DNA from: Oryzias latipes | Lineage: Eukaryota; Chordata; Actinopteri; Beloniformes; Adrianichthyidae | Assembly (NCBI RefSeq): GCF_002234675.1 | Contig: NC_019871.2 | Span: 18,761,933-18,825,932 of the forward strand | Length of the DNA: 64,000 bases | Direction: 5' to 3' | In this document: positions 20,802 through 53,273 of the stretch, in pieces | How positions within the stretch are numbered: the first letter of the stretch is position 1 | How the letters are laid out: the number at the start of each line of letters is the position of its first letter | The notes under the pieces: generated by a model | Seen by the model: only the letters and a program-made list of their open reading frames with translations | Database searches by the model: none | What the model was told of the DNA's origin: nothing | Made by a program: the position numbers and the translations under genes

Positions 20802-21870
20802 CCCTTGTGCTATCATAGATGACCCCACCCTTACATTGACGTGTTCTCCCTACCATGACAAAGGTGGATAAAGGTGGAAAGATTTCATGTAATCCATAGA
20901 CACCAGTGAAGATCACAAATCATTGAAGAAAAAAGGTTCAGAGCACTGTCTAGTGGGTCTAGATCAGCGTTTTTCAACCTTTTCTGAGCCACGGCACACT
21001 TTAACCTTAAAAAAAATCCCGCGGCACACCAGCATCCAAAAATTTAAAAAAAGGAGAAACTCATAGTCTATTTTGATCTACAGCCCCTCCACAATCTCAC
21101 ATGCATTTTTGAGATAATTGTTGCAGAAAAAGCTGGAAACTGCAGCTGTTTTTTTCTAAAAGATGCAATAAAAGTCAAGTTAGAAGATTTAAAAACAGTT
21201 TGATGTGTGTTCGTTGGTTTCAAGACGTTTAACAACAGATCTCCTTATGCGCTGTCACTCTCACAACCCAATGCATCATGGGAGATGTAGTGCATGAAAC
21301 GGCAAAAGATCGCTTTTCGGAGCTTCATTGTTTTGTTCACTTGTTCCACGGTCTGACACCGGATTCTGTGGAAAGCTACACCGCTAAAGACGAGCTTTAG
21401 CTGGTATTTTTGTTAGAACTGAGCGACTTTACGAGCTAAATCGGGACAAGGAAGTGAAGACTTTAAGCACTTCTGATTGGTCAGACCGATGACATGTGAT
21501 TAAGCCCCTCAAGAATGATTGGTGGAGACAGTCAAAGGGACGGGACTTTTCCCAAATACAGCCGAAGGTGCAGCTGAATCGCGTCATTCTTATTAAAATG
21601 TCTTTAATAAAATAAAATAAACGCAAAGAAAAAGTATTTTACGATCTTTTATATTCCTAACTCCTCAGTGTTTTATCAGGGCCTGTTTGGATGAACACAG
21701 AGCTCAATCCTGGAGATGGGAAATTTTTTTGATCAGTTAATGAGGGCAATTTCCCGCGGCACACTTGACCATCTCCCACGGCACACTAGTGTGCCGCGGC
21801 ACACTGGTTGAAAAACACTGGTCTAGATGACCTCATTCCCAATGTTAAAGTGCTTAGGATAGCACAAGGG
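20802..21870 (+). mobile_element. TTAA-type MITE, copy 2, split by a hAT element
   Basis: MITE halves 20802-20964 and 21829-21870 share the family sequence. TTAA lies on both outer sides (20798-20801 and 21871-21874). A hAT element occupies 20965-21820, with 8 bases of MITE duplicated. Confidence 0.9.
20965..21820 (+). mobile_element. Non-autonomous hAT element inside MITE copy 2 (856 bp)
   Basis: Ends are cagcgtttttcaacc and ggttgaaaaacactg (15-bp inverted repeat, one mismatch). The target duplication is gtctagat at 20957-20964 and 21821-21828. Subterminal gccgcggcacac motifs repeat. No transposase. The same family lies inverted at 50462-51306. Confidence 0.92.
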
Positions 21871-22187
21871 TTAAAGGTCAGCAGAATGTCATTTCACTGG
21901 GACATAAAAATTAAACTAGTGATTTTGACATCATACGTAAGATGTTTTTTTCCAGATTTTCAGTATTTTTAGAAATTACAGAATAATGTCAGTTAAAATA
22001 TTAATACATTCATATTCCTGCATGTTTTTACAGAAGTTGAGAGAAAATCTGTTTCCTTGAGTTATAATAAGTCAAACAGTATCTCAAAATTAGAATACAT
22101 TTACTCATTTTTTAAAGGGTAATCAAACCTGAAACATTCTCTTCCAGTCTGTCTCTCTGAAAAGTTTCAGGTTTTTCGTCTGATTAA

Positions 22188-22393
22188 CCCTTGTGCTATC
22201 CTAGGCACTGTAACGTTGGGAGTTGGGTCATCTAGACCTCACTAGACAGTGCTCCGAACCTTTTTTCTTCAATGATTTGTGATCTCCACTGGTGTCCATG
22301 GATTACATGAAATCTTTCCACCTTTATCCACCTTTGTCATGGTAGGAAGAACACGTCAAAGAAAGGGTGGGGTCATCTAAGATAGCACAAGGG
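22188..22393 (-). mobile_element. TTAA-type MITE, copy 3 (inverted)
   Basis: 206 bp, reverse orientation, inverted ends cccttgtgctatc/gatagcacaaggg, TTAA on both sides (22184-22187 and 22394-22397). It lies 313 bp from copy 2. Confidence 0.9.
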
Positions 22394-23780
22394 TTAAAAA
22401 ATGCTGATGTCTTAACGCGCAGACTGCTCAAAAGCTTTAGGGTCACGTGGCTTCCTGAGCAACAGGATCCTCGTGGTTTCCACTGCTGCTGCGCTACAAC
22501 TGTCCTTTGGGTGGTGCTAGAGCATCAAATACTGCCACCAATGGAACTGCCGCAACCTCAACAAAGTATGAAACGAGAGAGCGCGCTGCGGGAGGAGAGG
22601 ACCAGCGGGTTTACATCATCTGAAGTCAGAGAGGAGAGAAGATGAAATCTGCACAAAATAAAAGCAAACAAAAACTGTTTTTGTTGCTCTCTGAAGTTTA
22701 TAATGTTTTAAAGTTAAAAACATGTTTGGCTGCAGAAAAACCCAAGTGGAAAATTATGAAGTTTAGAAATAGCTTTGATTTTCTAGAAGGCCTTCTTTGC
22801 TCAAGCGCGTCCCCGGGGTTCGCATTTACGCACGCGGCGTGGTTACGCTCCTCTGGCTGGTAATAGAGGTTGAACTGTTTGAGCATTTTCCACAAACCTC
22901 AGCCCGCGAAAAATGGGACAGAAAAACTGCAAAGATAACAGCCGTCTCCAGATATCAATGTTGCTGCAGTTCTGTTGGAAAACCAGACTGTCATCTAGAA
23001 TCCCACGGACGGATTACGGAGAGCTGCAGATGATTTCACTGAGACTTTACTGATATAAATTGTCCTCATTGAAGGATGCATTTCCTTGAATTATTAGTGC
23101 AGCCCCCACGGAGCTCCCACCTGCTCTCTTTTTGAGATCTGAAATGAGTGCATGCTCCACAGGCGATAACACGCGCAGTAGGGGGGCGGCCTTGTGGGTC
23201 AGCCGCTCTGCAGGTCTATGTTTAGATTTCTGGTGGGCGAGAAGAGAGGCGCTGAGGACCAGGATGGTTCGGTGCCAGGCCGTTAAAGGGGGATCACACC
23301 TGCTAATTTAAATGCCCATCCTTCTGCCGGTCTCTGATATAAAACAGGTTAGAGTTGACCGTGATTTTTGTCTTGAAAGACAAAATCGTGTCTATTGTTG
23401 GATGCTGAAGCTGTGAGGTCATGAATAGCCTGCAGCACTGCGCTGCATGGAGCATGAAGGAGGTTCTGATGTCCTACAACTCCCCGGACGTTGAGAAAAT
23501 GTGTCACTTTGCCCACCCGTGTTCCCTGTCACACCACCTTGCTTGCAGGATAAAGTGTGGCATATTTCCTCAAACATGGCATAAGGCGCAGGACCTCTCC
23601 AAGGTTTCGAACCCTTCCATGTCTCTGCGCCTCACGGACCTGTTGAATTGTGCAGAATATTTCTCGTTTTCTTTATGAAAGCTGGAAAAGATGAGCGGAA
23701 CAGTACAGTTGCTCCTCCTCTGCGTGGACCTTTCAGCTCCTCCCTGCTTCTCACACCCCCAGTGAGGGAGGGCACGGCAG

Positions 23781-23848
23781 CCAATCATGTTCCCACATCA
23801 ATAGGAGATTGTCAGTGGGCGGAAACTCCGTCTTGGTTGTATATAAAG
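23781..23848 (+). promoter_or_regulatory. Candidate core promoter of fam131a (CCAAT and TATA boxes)
   Basis: CCAAT at 23781-23785 and tatataaag at 23840-23848, 55 bp apart, in a region already rich in CpG. Transcription would start near 23870-23880, giving a 5' UTR of about 550 nt before the MGCISSK start codon at 24420. The spacing is typical of a TATA promoter; use by fam131a is inferred from position. Confidence 0.55.
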
Positions 23849-24419
23849 GGAAACGCGTGGGATGTCTTGGCTGCAAAAGTTCGGCTGAAATGACTACATC
23901 CTAACCGGTCAGAAGGAGGGGAGCACGAGGCGAGTATCTGTGATCCTTGTTGACCGTGAGGCGTGGCCCCAACAGGCGGGTAATGAGTTGAATCCTGAGA
24001 CTTTTACACCCCCCTCCCCACGCCGCCATGGGCATCCGCGCTTCCGCCGCAGCCTCGGAGCGGAGCGCTGTTCACCTGCTGTGGTGTTGAAGCAGCAACG
24101 GAACTGCGCGCTGTCACAGACTGACGGGGGAAGCACAGAGAACTGCCTAAAAAAGCGCGTGCGCATGGATCTGAAACCAGTCAATGCGTAGAAAGACACA
24201 AACATTGGAAGGATGGATCGACTCCCCCCCGCCCTCGGTCTCGATGCCGAGGTCTGAGCACCCCGCCTCGCACCGGAACTCAGCGCAGCTTCCACAGTTG
24301 AGGAGGGCGACCGAGGCTTCCGATCACTGAGGTACGCGCTGCATCTCATGCACGAGGATAAATGGGGGAGGCAGTTGAATAGATTGCGCTCCTAGAGAGG
24401 GTTTTTATGCTGAAGGACG

Positions 24420-43627
<19,208 letters not shown>

Positions 43628-46600
43628 CTCCAGCAAACAAAGGGTTAATGTCGTCTTCTGAAATTTGAAAACTCTCCATGTCTAAAAAAACAGAACCTCC
43701 TACATTGGCGGTGGTTCCCCCTCTGACTGACTATCCGTCTTTGCCTTACTGGTGGTTTCAGCTCCTCCCTCCTCCTGTTTCGTCCTCCCACAAATCTACA
43801 CTGTTTGCTTTGAAGGCGTCCAAACAATCTTTTTGATCGGAGCGCAAACGCTGGACTCAATACAGCAACTCACCCCCTGAGTTGTTGATTTAAATCCCAC
43901 CCTAAATTCCTAAATCCTAAACAGAATCAGAAGGACGGAGAGTTTGGACTCTGACTTATCGATGCATGTATTCTGCAAGCGCAGGAATGACCTGGTCTGG
44001 AACAAGAAGTGTAATCTCAGCTATGCTGTATTACTACCCCTGTCAATGCCCCCCTTGGAGGGCAGGTTGACACTGCATCCTGGCACCTGCCCTATATCCT
44101 GCATAATTCCCTCTCTCCTTTGCAAGAGACTACTTTGCATCCTTCTGGGCATGGCTTGCTGAGAATGCCAAACTATTTAACCCTGTCACGACTGAGTAGA
44201 AGCAAGTGCTGGAATGTCAGGAAAGTGACAGGAAGTGGTTTGTATTTTAAAAAAAGGGTTTGTGACAGAAATGATATGCTTTTATTGTACTAGTTTTCTA
44301 TCATTCAAACATGTCGTCGTTCAAGTGACATTGTTATGGTTGAAACCTGTCATAATGACACTCAGTCCCAGATGTTCTGTGGACTTCTGAGTGGAAGACA
44401 AAAAGTTGCTTGTCTTGGAAGTGAAAACTTTCAGAAACTTCTGACAAAAAATACAGAATGTTCCTGAAGTGATCCTTTGGTGAGAAATGTTTGGCATGGA
44501 GCATCATAGGATGAAAAGACAACAAGAGTTTTTTTCCTGTGAACACATACAGTGCATTGGAGATTTTTCTATATTTTTGTATGAGTCGTCTTGCTTTGAT
44601 CTCTTTGCCTATGCGGCATGCCAGTGAATGTGGTTTTTTGCACGAAGCTAATGTGGCTGTAGATTTCTCCTTTTCTTTGTTATCACTGTGTGATATAGTT
44701 ACTGGGAAAACAAAAAAACAACAAATGTGAACAAAAAAGTTTTTTTTTCTTCCATTTTTTTCCAAACAGGATACTGTGATATGCTTAGTTATTTCCATAT
44801 TTCCTTTAATCTAATTTTTCAGAATGCTCTTAGTTCGTTTCCCTTCTAGACGTTTGCTTCTGTTTCTCTGTTATTCTTCCTTTAATGTGATGCTTTTGCA
44901 GAAGGGCATGTTTATGTGCCCCATACAGAATCTCCCATCTCCATAGCGACGTGTGGAGAACGATTAAAATTCTCCCACTGATGGTTCATACAACTCAGGT
45001 AATCCACTTGGTCCTGTGCACCCCCACCCCCCACACATGCATGAGTCCTGCTCATTGTCCATGTGTGTTTGCACATGTTTGTGGGATGTTGTGAGGGTAA
45101 GTCATCATTTTCTGTGAATAATTAAAGTACAGGTTTAACGCCATGTCTTTTAGTAAAAGCCTCAACAAGACAGTTTGTGTTTTGACATTTTCTGAAGTTG
45201 TGTGTCTGCACTGTAAGATGTCAGCAAGCAGCTAAAGCTTGCATTTTCATTCCAAAACCCATCCAATGCAGCGATTCCCTTTAAAACATTGTCAGGTGTA
45301 GCTATATATTGGTTTAATTGGGACTGGAGGTTTAAATAAAAACCAGAAAATGCACACAGAACGCAGGAAAGGATGGCAGTTTCTGATGCAAACAGAGAAC
45401 ATAGTTTACTACAGTTGACGAGGGGAAAAGACAGTGACAACTCAGGGGGAACAAATGAAGCTGTGCCTTTCATGCATCACCTCTGACCTCCCTAGTTGCA
45501 TTCCAATCATCATCATCCTCCATGGTGTCACTGAGGCCACAGCTTGGCCTTTTTACACCTTTCTGATCATCATGAGGGGCAAGGGGGGCAGATAAACATG
45601 CCAGCGTGGGTCGGATGGAGCCATCAAAAATCCCTGTTGCGTCTGCTGCGAGTTTGCTCCTGCTGCAGCTAGCCGCAGGTTACCGCAGGGCGCTTTGCGT
45701 CATTGTCCTTTCGGCTGACATTAAGATCCCGGCAGTGCAAGGAGAGGTTGGGCTTTTGTTTGGGTGAGGTGACGCAGGCATGCCTTTGTTGGCTGACTCC
45801 CTCCTCCATTTATCAGCTCTCTCCGTCCACCTCTGTGCTTTTTTTTTTTTTTTTCTGTCAATATGAATGTCTTCATCCTCTTCTGTGTGCTCAGAAAAGT
45901 GGTCACACTTGTGAAAGGATGTTGTCCGTCATCCTTCTGAATCCTTAACTCCTTTCGCTCTTTGAAAGTCAGCCCAACCACGTCATAAATCAAAGTCTTT
46001 GGTGACTTTATGGACTTCCTAACTGTCTCCATGGGAATGTTTCATCCTTGTGGGAATAGATATCAAACATGTCCCACTGACAGCCTGATGAATGTTTCCC
46101 TTCTGTATCCCTCCATCAGTGTGCTGTCATCCCCTGCTCTCCTCCTCCAGTGTCTTTGTGTTTGTCTCCATCTTTCCCCCCACAGGGGACTTATTACATA
46201 ACTAAGAGGACATTTGTGCGCTACCTTTGCCCAAAGGCTATTAGCCTGGGATTGTAAAACTTGCTGATGATCAGGAGATGTTGTCTCCTGTCTGTCTGTC
46301 TCTTTTCTTTACATTCCCTTTGGTTCCCCGGTTCTTTTACAGCCAGCAGTTTCTCAGTGACAGCTTCTGTCCCAGAAGGCTCCCTGCCCTCTTTGTTTCC
46401 ATGCTCCTTTTTCTGTTGAAATGATTGATGATTTGTTAGCCTAATAGGCACAGAAAAACTTGCTGTGCTTGACTCAGGCAGACGTCTTTAGATGGAAACA
46501 CGCTCTGACATTTGCATGGATGTGTGCATGCTCATGGGCAGGGTATTTAGTTTATTTTGTGTCCAGACACCGGACTCTTATCAGAGAGAAGTGCTTCAGG

Positions 46601-47137
46601 TTCCGCATGTGCATGTGTGTGTCAGGAGGCCCCAGTGCTATAAAAAGACATCAAAACATCTGTCCCACAGCGTCAAGGCAGGAGGGCGTATGAATATTTA
46701 GCTGGTGGAAGCGCTACTGTCACCCTACAACCTACTTAGCATTTTAGAACAACCCAGCTGGGCCAGGACACAACCCCATCCCATCACCGTTCAGTGAAAA
46801 AAACTGTGAAGGTGTGTGAATATGTGCTGGAAATGAACCCCAACAATACCTGCATAGAGACTTGGGCTGATGGTTGGAGGCTGATGGTTGGGGCAGCTCT
46901 CACAGGGAGGAGTCTCACAAAGCCATACTACTAACCCAACAGAGACAAAGAGGCTGCAAACAAGAGGCAGAGAAGCTTAAATGAATGTATTGTTTCATCC
47001 AGTCTCTCAGAGGGTCAGCATCAGTCACTCCTCCTACTCAAAACCATTCCTGTCTTTTCTCCTCCTTTTTTATTGAAACATGTTTTTCCTCTTTTGGTGA
47101 ATGTTATTATTTGAATATTATGTCCTTGGATTAGAAA

Positions 47138-47183
47138 AATAAATCATTGTTTGCTGCCTCTGATATCATTTCGAGGTAATAAA
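47138..47183 (+). terminator. Candidate distal poly(A) signals of fam131a
   Basis: AATAAA at 47138-47143 and 47178-47183, followed by T-rich sequence near 47219. That would make a 3' UTR of about 3.5 kb, long but usual for a brain-expressed gene. Closer weak signals may exist. Confidence 0.35.
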
Positions 47184-49174
47184 TTATTGGTATTGTTTGC
47201 AAAAAACAAAGTTTCTGTTTTTTTTCCACCTTGTGCAGAGTCGTGGAGGATTACAAACAACACATTGATGTGAGATGGTTAAGTAATTTTAGTGCTTTCA
47301 ACACCATTTTAGTTTTATGGACACAGACTATAAACCCATCATGTTGTTATTGCAGCATCGCGGCGAGGAGGGACGTTTTGAGCAGGAACAACTAAATGAA
47401 CACATGAACCTTTAGAAGAACAAAACTAAAGAAAAGTGTTTGTTTGGGGCAGTAATGAAAAATACAGATCTAAAGAATCCCATTATTTTTTAATTCATCC
47501 ACCTATCCAGATTTGTCCTATGGAGACGATCAGGGTTGTTGGAGCCAATCTCAGCTACTTTGGGGTAAATGCAAGGACACCCTGAACCCTTCACAAGTCT
47601 ATTTTAAATCAACATGTAAGGGTAAGTAAGGGTGAAGTAGGTGAGATGCAGGTGTGTTGTATGAAATTTTCAATTTTCCACCCCCCCAATTCCTGGTGTT
47701 CACACTGGACTGGCGCTGGCTGATGCGAGTGCATGTTCGCCACCTAGAGGCTTAGTGCGAAACGTCGAAGCAGAGAAAATCTCACGAATCTTGCCTCCAG
47801 GCTTTTTCTTTCACATCTCTATTCTGATATATGAAAGACTTGGTGCCATATAATTCTAGCCGCACACAAACCACAATTAGTCATTTTTTCTCTATAATCA
47901 ATTTTCAAACGATTGGCACGTTTTAAAAAGGACCCTACTCAGACTTAGCTACCAAATCTGAGTCTCTTATTGGTCAAAGTTTGACCTGTTTTTACTTTCA
48001 AAGCGTGTTCAATGATTTTGTACGGTTGTAGGAACTTGGGTAGGGATTTGTGAATGAGGAAGCCTGAAAGCACATTTACATAGACTTTTCATTGGAATTG
48101 ATCACATGAATGTGCGTTTCTAAAGGGTGTGAATGAGGAAATTAAACAATCAGAGTATAGTTTGTGTGGACATCATACAGCCATCCATTGGGCACCTATG
48201 CATCACGTGCACAAACTGTGCATGCAACATTCACAGGAGCCAGTACTCACACCTTACTAACAACAAGAGTGAGGCGTAAGGACACTGTATGACAGCATCA
48301 CTTATGCATCATGCGTGTAACTTATATTAGCCTTGTAAATACTTCATAATAAACTTATCGCGGACAATTATGGTAGGTTCCATTTTCATGACGTCCCTTG
48401 AGGTGGCCGTACAAGCCTCAAGGGAACTGCAAGACACAGCTGCGCTCCTCTTAACCCTAGAACACATTTGCTATGAAAAGTTACACCATCACTTTTGCCG
48501 GGTAATTTTTACCTAATGTAATATACCTAACAAAAAGCACTTGTTATAAAAAATACATCAAAACATGACAACACATGATAAACTAGAGTAGTTTTCTTCT
48601 ATTTAAAACTATCATATCAGTAACAAAATGAAAAAGAAAAACATGGAGAAAATATGCTCTAAAATAACTGAAAAATTAGGAATTTGAGAACAAAAGATTT
48701 CTAAAAAAATAATAAAATTATGCAAGAAACTTTGTCTTTGGTCCACCCATTCCTAGGACATGTGAGACCTCCCTAGTAAAGGCACAGACTCCTAGACATG
48801 CAGCAAATTGAAATTCATGTAAATGGTTTTGCTCGGGTAAAAAATCACCCAACGCTAGTGCTCTAGGGTTAAGATGCAGCCTTTCCTCTCTATGACCCTT
48901 CACAGTCTCAGATGACCCAGGACCCGTATGGGTCAACTCCCTATATGCGTGCATGTGACTCAGGTTTTTATGAAATAAAGGCATCTTAACAGTACTAGTG
49001 CAAAACAAAATGTGAAAATAACACAAAGTGCTACACAATTCCAAGAAAGGTCTGAGGTGTTCTTTATTTTCTTGAATGATTTCTGCTTTTTAGACTTTTG
49101 TTTAATTCTTTAAACTTGTTTGAGATCAACAGTTTTTCAAGGAGAAGTCTGTTCACTCATTTGTAATTCTTACT

Positions 49175-49422
49175 TGGGAGCTCAGTTGGCTAGGTGTAGG
49201 ACTGTCACACAGGAAATTTGGTTTAATTTCCCAGGGCGTGCAATGAGTTAAGAATCCAGTGTGGGTCCTCAGGCAAGACCGTTCACACTGCTGCCTGTCT
49301 CTCTATGCCTTGAAAATACAGGGTTGTGTCGGGAAGGTCATCCGGAGAAGAACGTACCACCTGTGTGAATTAGTGAAACCTGATTCACTGTGGCGACTCC
49401 TGACAGGATAAACTGAAAGTTA
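49175..49422 (+). mobile_element. tRNA-derived SINE with RTE-type tail
   Basis: The head gagctcagttggctaggtgt has an A-box form, and ggtttaatttccc is a decayed B box about 40 bases on. The body has cagtgtgggtcctcaggcaag and tgtcgggaaggtcatccgg. The tail 49382-49403 (gattcactgtggcgactcct) matches the RTE LINE at 18098-18119 with two mismatches. The SINE was probably mobilised by an RTE of this family. Confidence 0.8.
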
Positions 49423-50442
49423 CCAGTGAACCACAACAACATGTGCCTGACTGTTTACAGAGATTTCTTTCATTTTGTTTACAAGGCAACCAATTTAACT
49501 GTGCCTTAACAAAGAAAAAAGTCAGTTAATTATTTCCCGTCCAGACACTGGACTCTAAATAGAGAGAGGGGCCTAAGATTGTATGTGTGTACATGTGTAA
49601 ACAGAAACAAAATCATTGAAGAGCTCCCCTCTGTTATGGGGGAAAGCTCAAAAGTCCCACAGAAAACCTGGAGATAAATTTCTGCTTCTGAAGATTACAA
49701 TAAAGCTAACAAAACCTAATACATGAGCTGATGCAGACTTCTGCAACATTCTCAGTGCTGAGGTATCCTTGTGTGACAAATATCTCTGTCATGGAAACAA
49801 ACTCTGCAACTTCACAGGGGGGCAATGGAACATCCCTGATTCTGTGCAGCAGAACTCTTCTCCTGTCAAGCCAGTGAAACCATCCGGGACAGAACCTGAT
49901 CCTTCAAGCTCTGCCGCACACAGTTAAATCTGATTTAGTTGATTTGAGTTGAGCTGCTGGAAAGTCGTGAACTGAACACATTCATGTGTATTTGGGTCAA
50001 GACTTAAATAAATCCCTTTGTCTAAAGTTTTCTTCCAGAACTTAAAAGCATCTGTGAGTCTGAAATGTTACCTCAAGCCAACTTAGTTTCCATGTTTCAG
50101 CAGGGAAACCACTGAAAGTTACATCCAAACAAGGGGAGGCCTCTGTCAGTCTAATATGTTCCATGAACCAAAGCCTGGATTTGAAGATTCTACCTTCAGA
50201 TGGTGAGAAGAACATTCAAACAGAAATAAAGACGATAATTTAGAAAATTATTTAAAAGGAAAATAATGAAGAAACTGTACAATAACAAAAGACAAAATCT
50301 GTCCATCTATTGTTTTGGACATTGGACGTGGGGGCCAGCAGGCTCCATGTATTTTTATCGAGACATCTGATTGGTCAATTTATCACTCAAACACCTTGAA
50401 CTACAAAAAATACATACATATAATGAAAAAAATTGAGATTAA

Positions 50443-51500
50443 CCCTTGTGCTATCTTAGATCAGTGTTTTTCAACCAGTGTGCCGCGGCACACTAGTGTG
50501 CCGTGGGAGATGGTCAAGTGTGCCGTGTGAAATTGCCCTCATTAACTGATCTAAAAACATTTCCCATCTCCAGGATTTCAGCTCTGTGTTCATCCAAACA
50601 GGCCCTGATAAAACACTGAGAAGTTAGGAATATAAAAGATCGTAAAATACTTTTTCTTTGCGTTTATTTTATTTTATTAAAGACATTTTGATAAGAATGA
50701 CGGCAGCGCGATTCAGCTGCAGCTCCCGCCCCTTTACCTGTCTCCACCAATCATTCTTGAAGGCTTAATCACATGTCATCAGTCTGACCAATCAGAAGTG
50801 GTTAAAGTCTTCACTTCCTTGTCCCGATTTAGCTCGTAAAGTCGCTCAGTTCTAACAAAAATAGCAGCTAAAGCTCGTCTTTAGCGGTGTAGCTTTCCAC
50901 AGAATCCGGTATCAGACCGTGTAACAAGTGAACAAAACCATGAAGCTCCGAAAAGCGATCTCCGCCGGCCGTTTTTATGCACTACATCTCCCATGATGCA
51001 TTGGGTTGTGAGAGTGACAGCGTAAAAGGAGTTCTGTTGTTAAACGTCTTGAAAACAACGAACACACTTCAAACTTTTTTTAAATCTTCTAACTTAACTT
51101 TTATTACATCTTTTAGAAAAACAGCTGCAACTTCCAGCTTTTTCTGCAATAATTATCACAAAAATGCATGTGAGATTGTGGAGGGGCTGTAGATCAATAC
51201 AGACTATGAGTTTCTCCTTTTTTTTTCATTTCTGGATGCTGGTGTGCCGCGGGATTTTTTTTAAGCTTAAAGTGTGCCGCGGCTCAGAAAAGGTTGAAAA
51301 ACACTGTCTTAGATGACCCCACCCTTACTTTGACGTGTTCTCCCTACCATGACAAAGGTGGCTAAAGGTGGAAAGATTTCATGTAATCCATGGACACCAG
51401 TGAAGATCACAAATCATTGAAGAAAAAAGGTTCAGCGCACTGTCTAGTGGGTCTAGATGACCCAACTCCCAATGTCAAAGTGCCTAGGAAAGCACAAGGG
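50443..51500 (+). mobile_element. TTAA-type MITE, copy 5, split by a hAT element
   Basis: MITE parts 50443-50461 and 51315-51500, with TTAA on the left (50439-50442) and TTAC on the right. The hAT element sits near the left end. Confidence 0.9.
50462..51306 (-). mobile_element. Non-autonomous hAT element inside MITE copy 5 (845 bp, inverted)
   Basis: Ends cagtgtttttcaacc and ggttgaaaaacactg. The target duplication is tcttagat at 50454-50461 and 51307-51314. Same family as 20965-21820 but in the other orientation, with small differences and indels. Confidence 0.92.
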
Positions 51501-53113
51501 TTACCAAGAACATGTTGAAAAAAGGTATCAGAGAATGGTTATTCTGACAAATATAATGACTGAGTAAAAGTGGTTTATTTCTGTTTAGAAGTCTATGAGA
51601 TTTTGGCTTCTTGGAGCCAGTGTGTACTTCTTGTTTGGAACGCGAGGGAGGAGGGATCACTTAGTCCAGCTCTCACATACAGACAATGCTAAAGTAAAAG
51701 TTTTGATACACAACTGAGGCTGATTTGACAATTACCAATTACCCAGTGATGCTCAAAGATGCCAAATGGAGCTTCCCTGATGTTTCTGAGTATTTTCTTG
51801 CCTCATTAACACCATCAGCTTTGCATTCAGATGTGGACACCTTCTCCAGAACTGCCATCTGTTAATCATCCAGAGGGAGACTCTGCATGGACTCCAGGGA
51901 TCATGGTGAGCCACGAGAGAAAAAGCCTTTCCCAGCATCTGTGGTGTAAAGCTGACGGTGAAAACTGCTGAAGAAGACATCTGAGTCTCTGTGGTTCCAC
52001 TTTTCCTCCAAAGTGAAACATGCTTCTAAGCTTCCTGAGGTTTAATTGGAGCTTTCTGCCTAAGAACCGGGCCAGCTGTTGAACACAAATTAACTCTGTC
52101 AAATCAATAAACACAGCTTGACACAAAAAGTGTTTGGAGTTTGATCTTAGATGTGAGGAGCCTCTGCTGTGAATGATGCTGGCAAACTGAAATATTGCTG
52201 AATGTCATGTTTCACCTCATACACGAAACCACAGGACTCTGATCTCTTTACTGTTGCTTTGTGACACTGTTTGTAGATGTCTCAACAATCATAACAAAAA
52301 ATCATTACTGCAATCGTCATAACTCTCATCACAACTATCGTCACTACTGTCTTGTCTGCCTTTCCTGCTTTGTCCAGTGTGCGTTATGGGGTTGCTAGAA
52401 CTTATTCAAACCACTACAGGCAAGGACACTATGAACAGTTTACCAGACTACTGAGAGGTGGGTGGACACACACACATACTGGTTTTCATGCACTTTTACA
52501 CAGAAACCTCAAACACACCTTGAAATTCTATTACAAACAGATATATGCAAACAAAAACACACATGCACGCACACATATAGACACAGAAACATATACTACA
52601 CGTACACTCACACACATGCGCACGCACACACACACGTATACATACACTAACACACACATTTGATTTGAACCTTTTCTCTAGGGAGAGAGTGTTAACTACT
52701 ACACCACTGTGCTGCCTCCTGAAAACAACCAAAATCATCCAAAAAAATTCAGCCAGAGGATGAATAAAATATATTTTATCAAATATTCACATTTTAATCA
52801 TGTGAAGTGATCAGTTGATCAAAAAAAAAAGCACTTTGTCTGCATTGCTGGTGACGTTTCAGTTTGGGTGCATGGTCAGGATGACCTGACTGTTGAAGCA
52901 CTTTTCTATTTCTGTCTGCATCTGTGCACCCCCCTCTATGTTATCTGTAGTGTGTATTTGTGTGTGAGTGTGAATAAGAAGTCTCCACTTACTATCAGTT
53001 TGTCCGTTACACTCTTGGCTCTTGTCGTTGGAAAAACAACCATCTAAGGCTAAAAGTATCTTGAGACCCAGAATGGTTCATGCTAAACCCCAGGCTGAAG
53101 AATGTGCAGGAAT

Positions 53114-53122
53114 GCATAAAAG
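53114..53122 (+). promoter_or_regulatory. TATA-like box upstream of the small heat shock gene
   Basis: gcataaaag about 155 bases before the start codon at 53274; it would give a 5' UTR of roughly 130 nt. I see no convincing array of inverted nGAAn heat-shock elements nearby, so heat induction is not supported by sequence. Confidence 0.35.
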
Positions 53123-53273
53123 CAGCCAGGATGGCAGGAAGAGGTCCAGCCGTAGTCATAATCAGTGTCCTCCAAAGCTCCTTCTCTGTATTTAGAGTCG
53201 ACTGGGAAAAATCCTGCTACACTTTTTCATCATCACACAAGTTTTATGAGTAAAACGTTTCTGCGATTCAGTT

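Larger units (their letters stand above)
19777..23780. other. alp 3' UTR and intergenic region to the fam131a promoter
   Basis: After the alp 3' UTR this stretch holds two TTAA MITEs (20802-21870, with a nested hAT element, and 22188-22393) and AT-rich unique sequence. From about 22430 it becomes steadily richer in CpG. Apart from these I see no gene; the short open frames lack splice signals or family resemblance. Confidence 0.6.
43628..53273. other. fam131a 3' UTR and intergenic region
   Basis: The fam131a 3' UTR may run to about 44990 or as far as the poly(A) signals near 47138. Then follow degraded repeat fragments (47493-47605, inverse of the SINE tail), an RTE-tailed SINE (49175-49422), a MITE with nested hAT (50443-51500), and CA-rich sequence (52468-52660). 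A CpG-rich patch at 45620-45770 is unexplained. No further gene is recognised. Confidence 0.5.

Noticed and set aside
23421-23893. Short open frames upstream of the TATA box
   Set aside because: They lie in the promoter flank, have no splice sites or conserved motifs, and end at or run through the CCAAT/TATA region.
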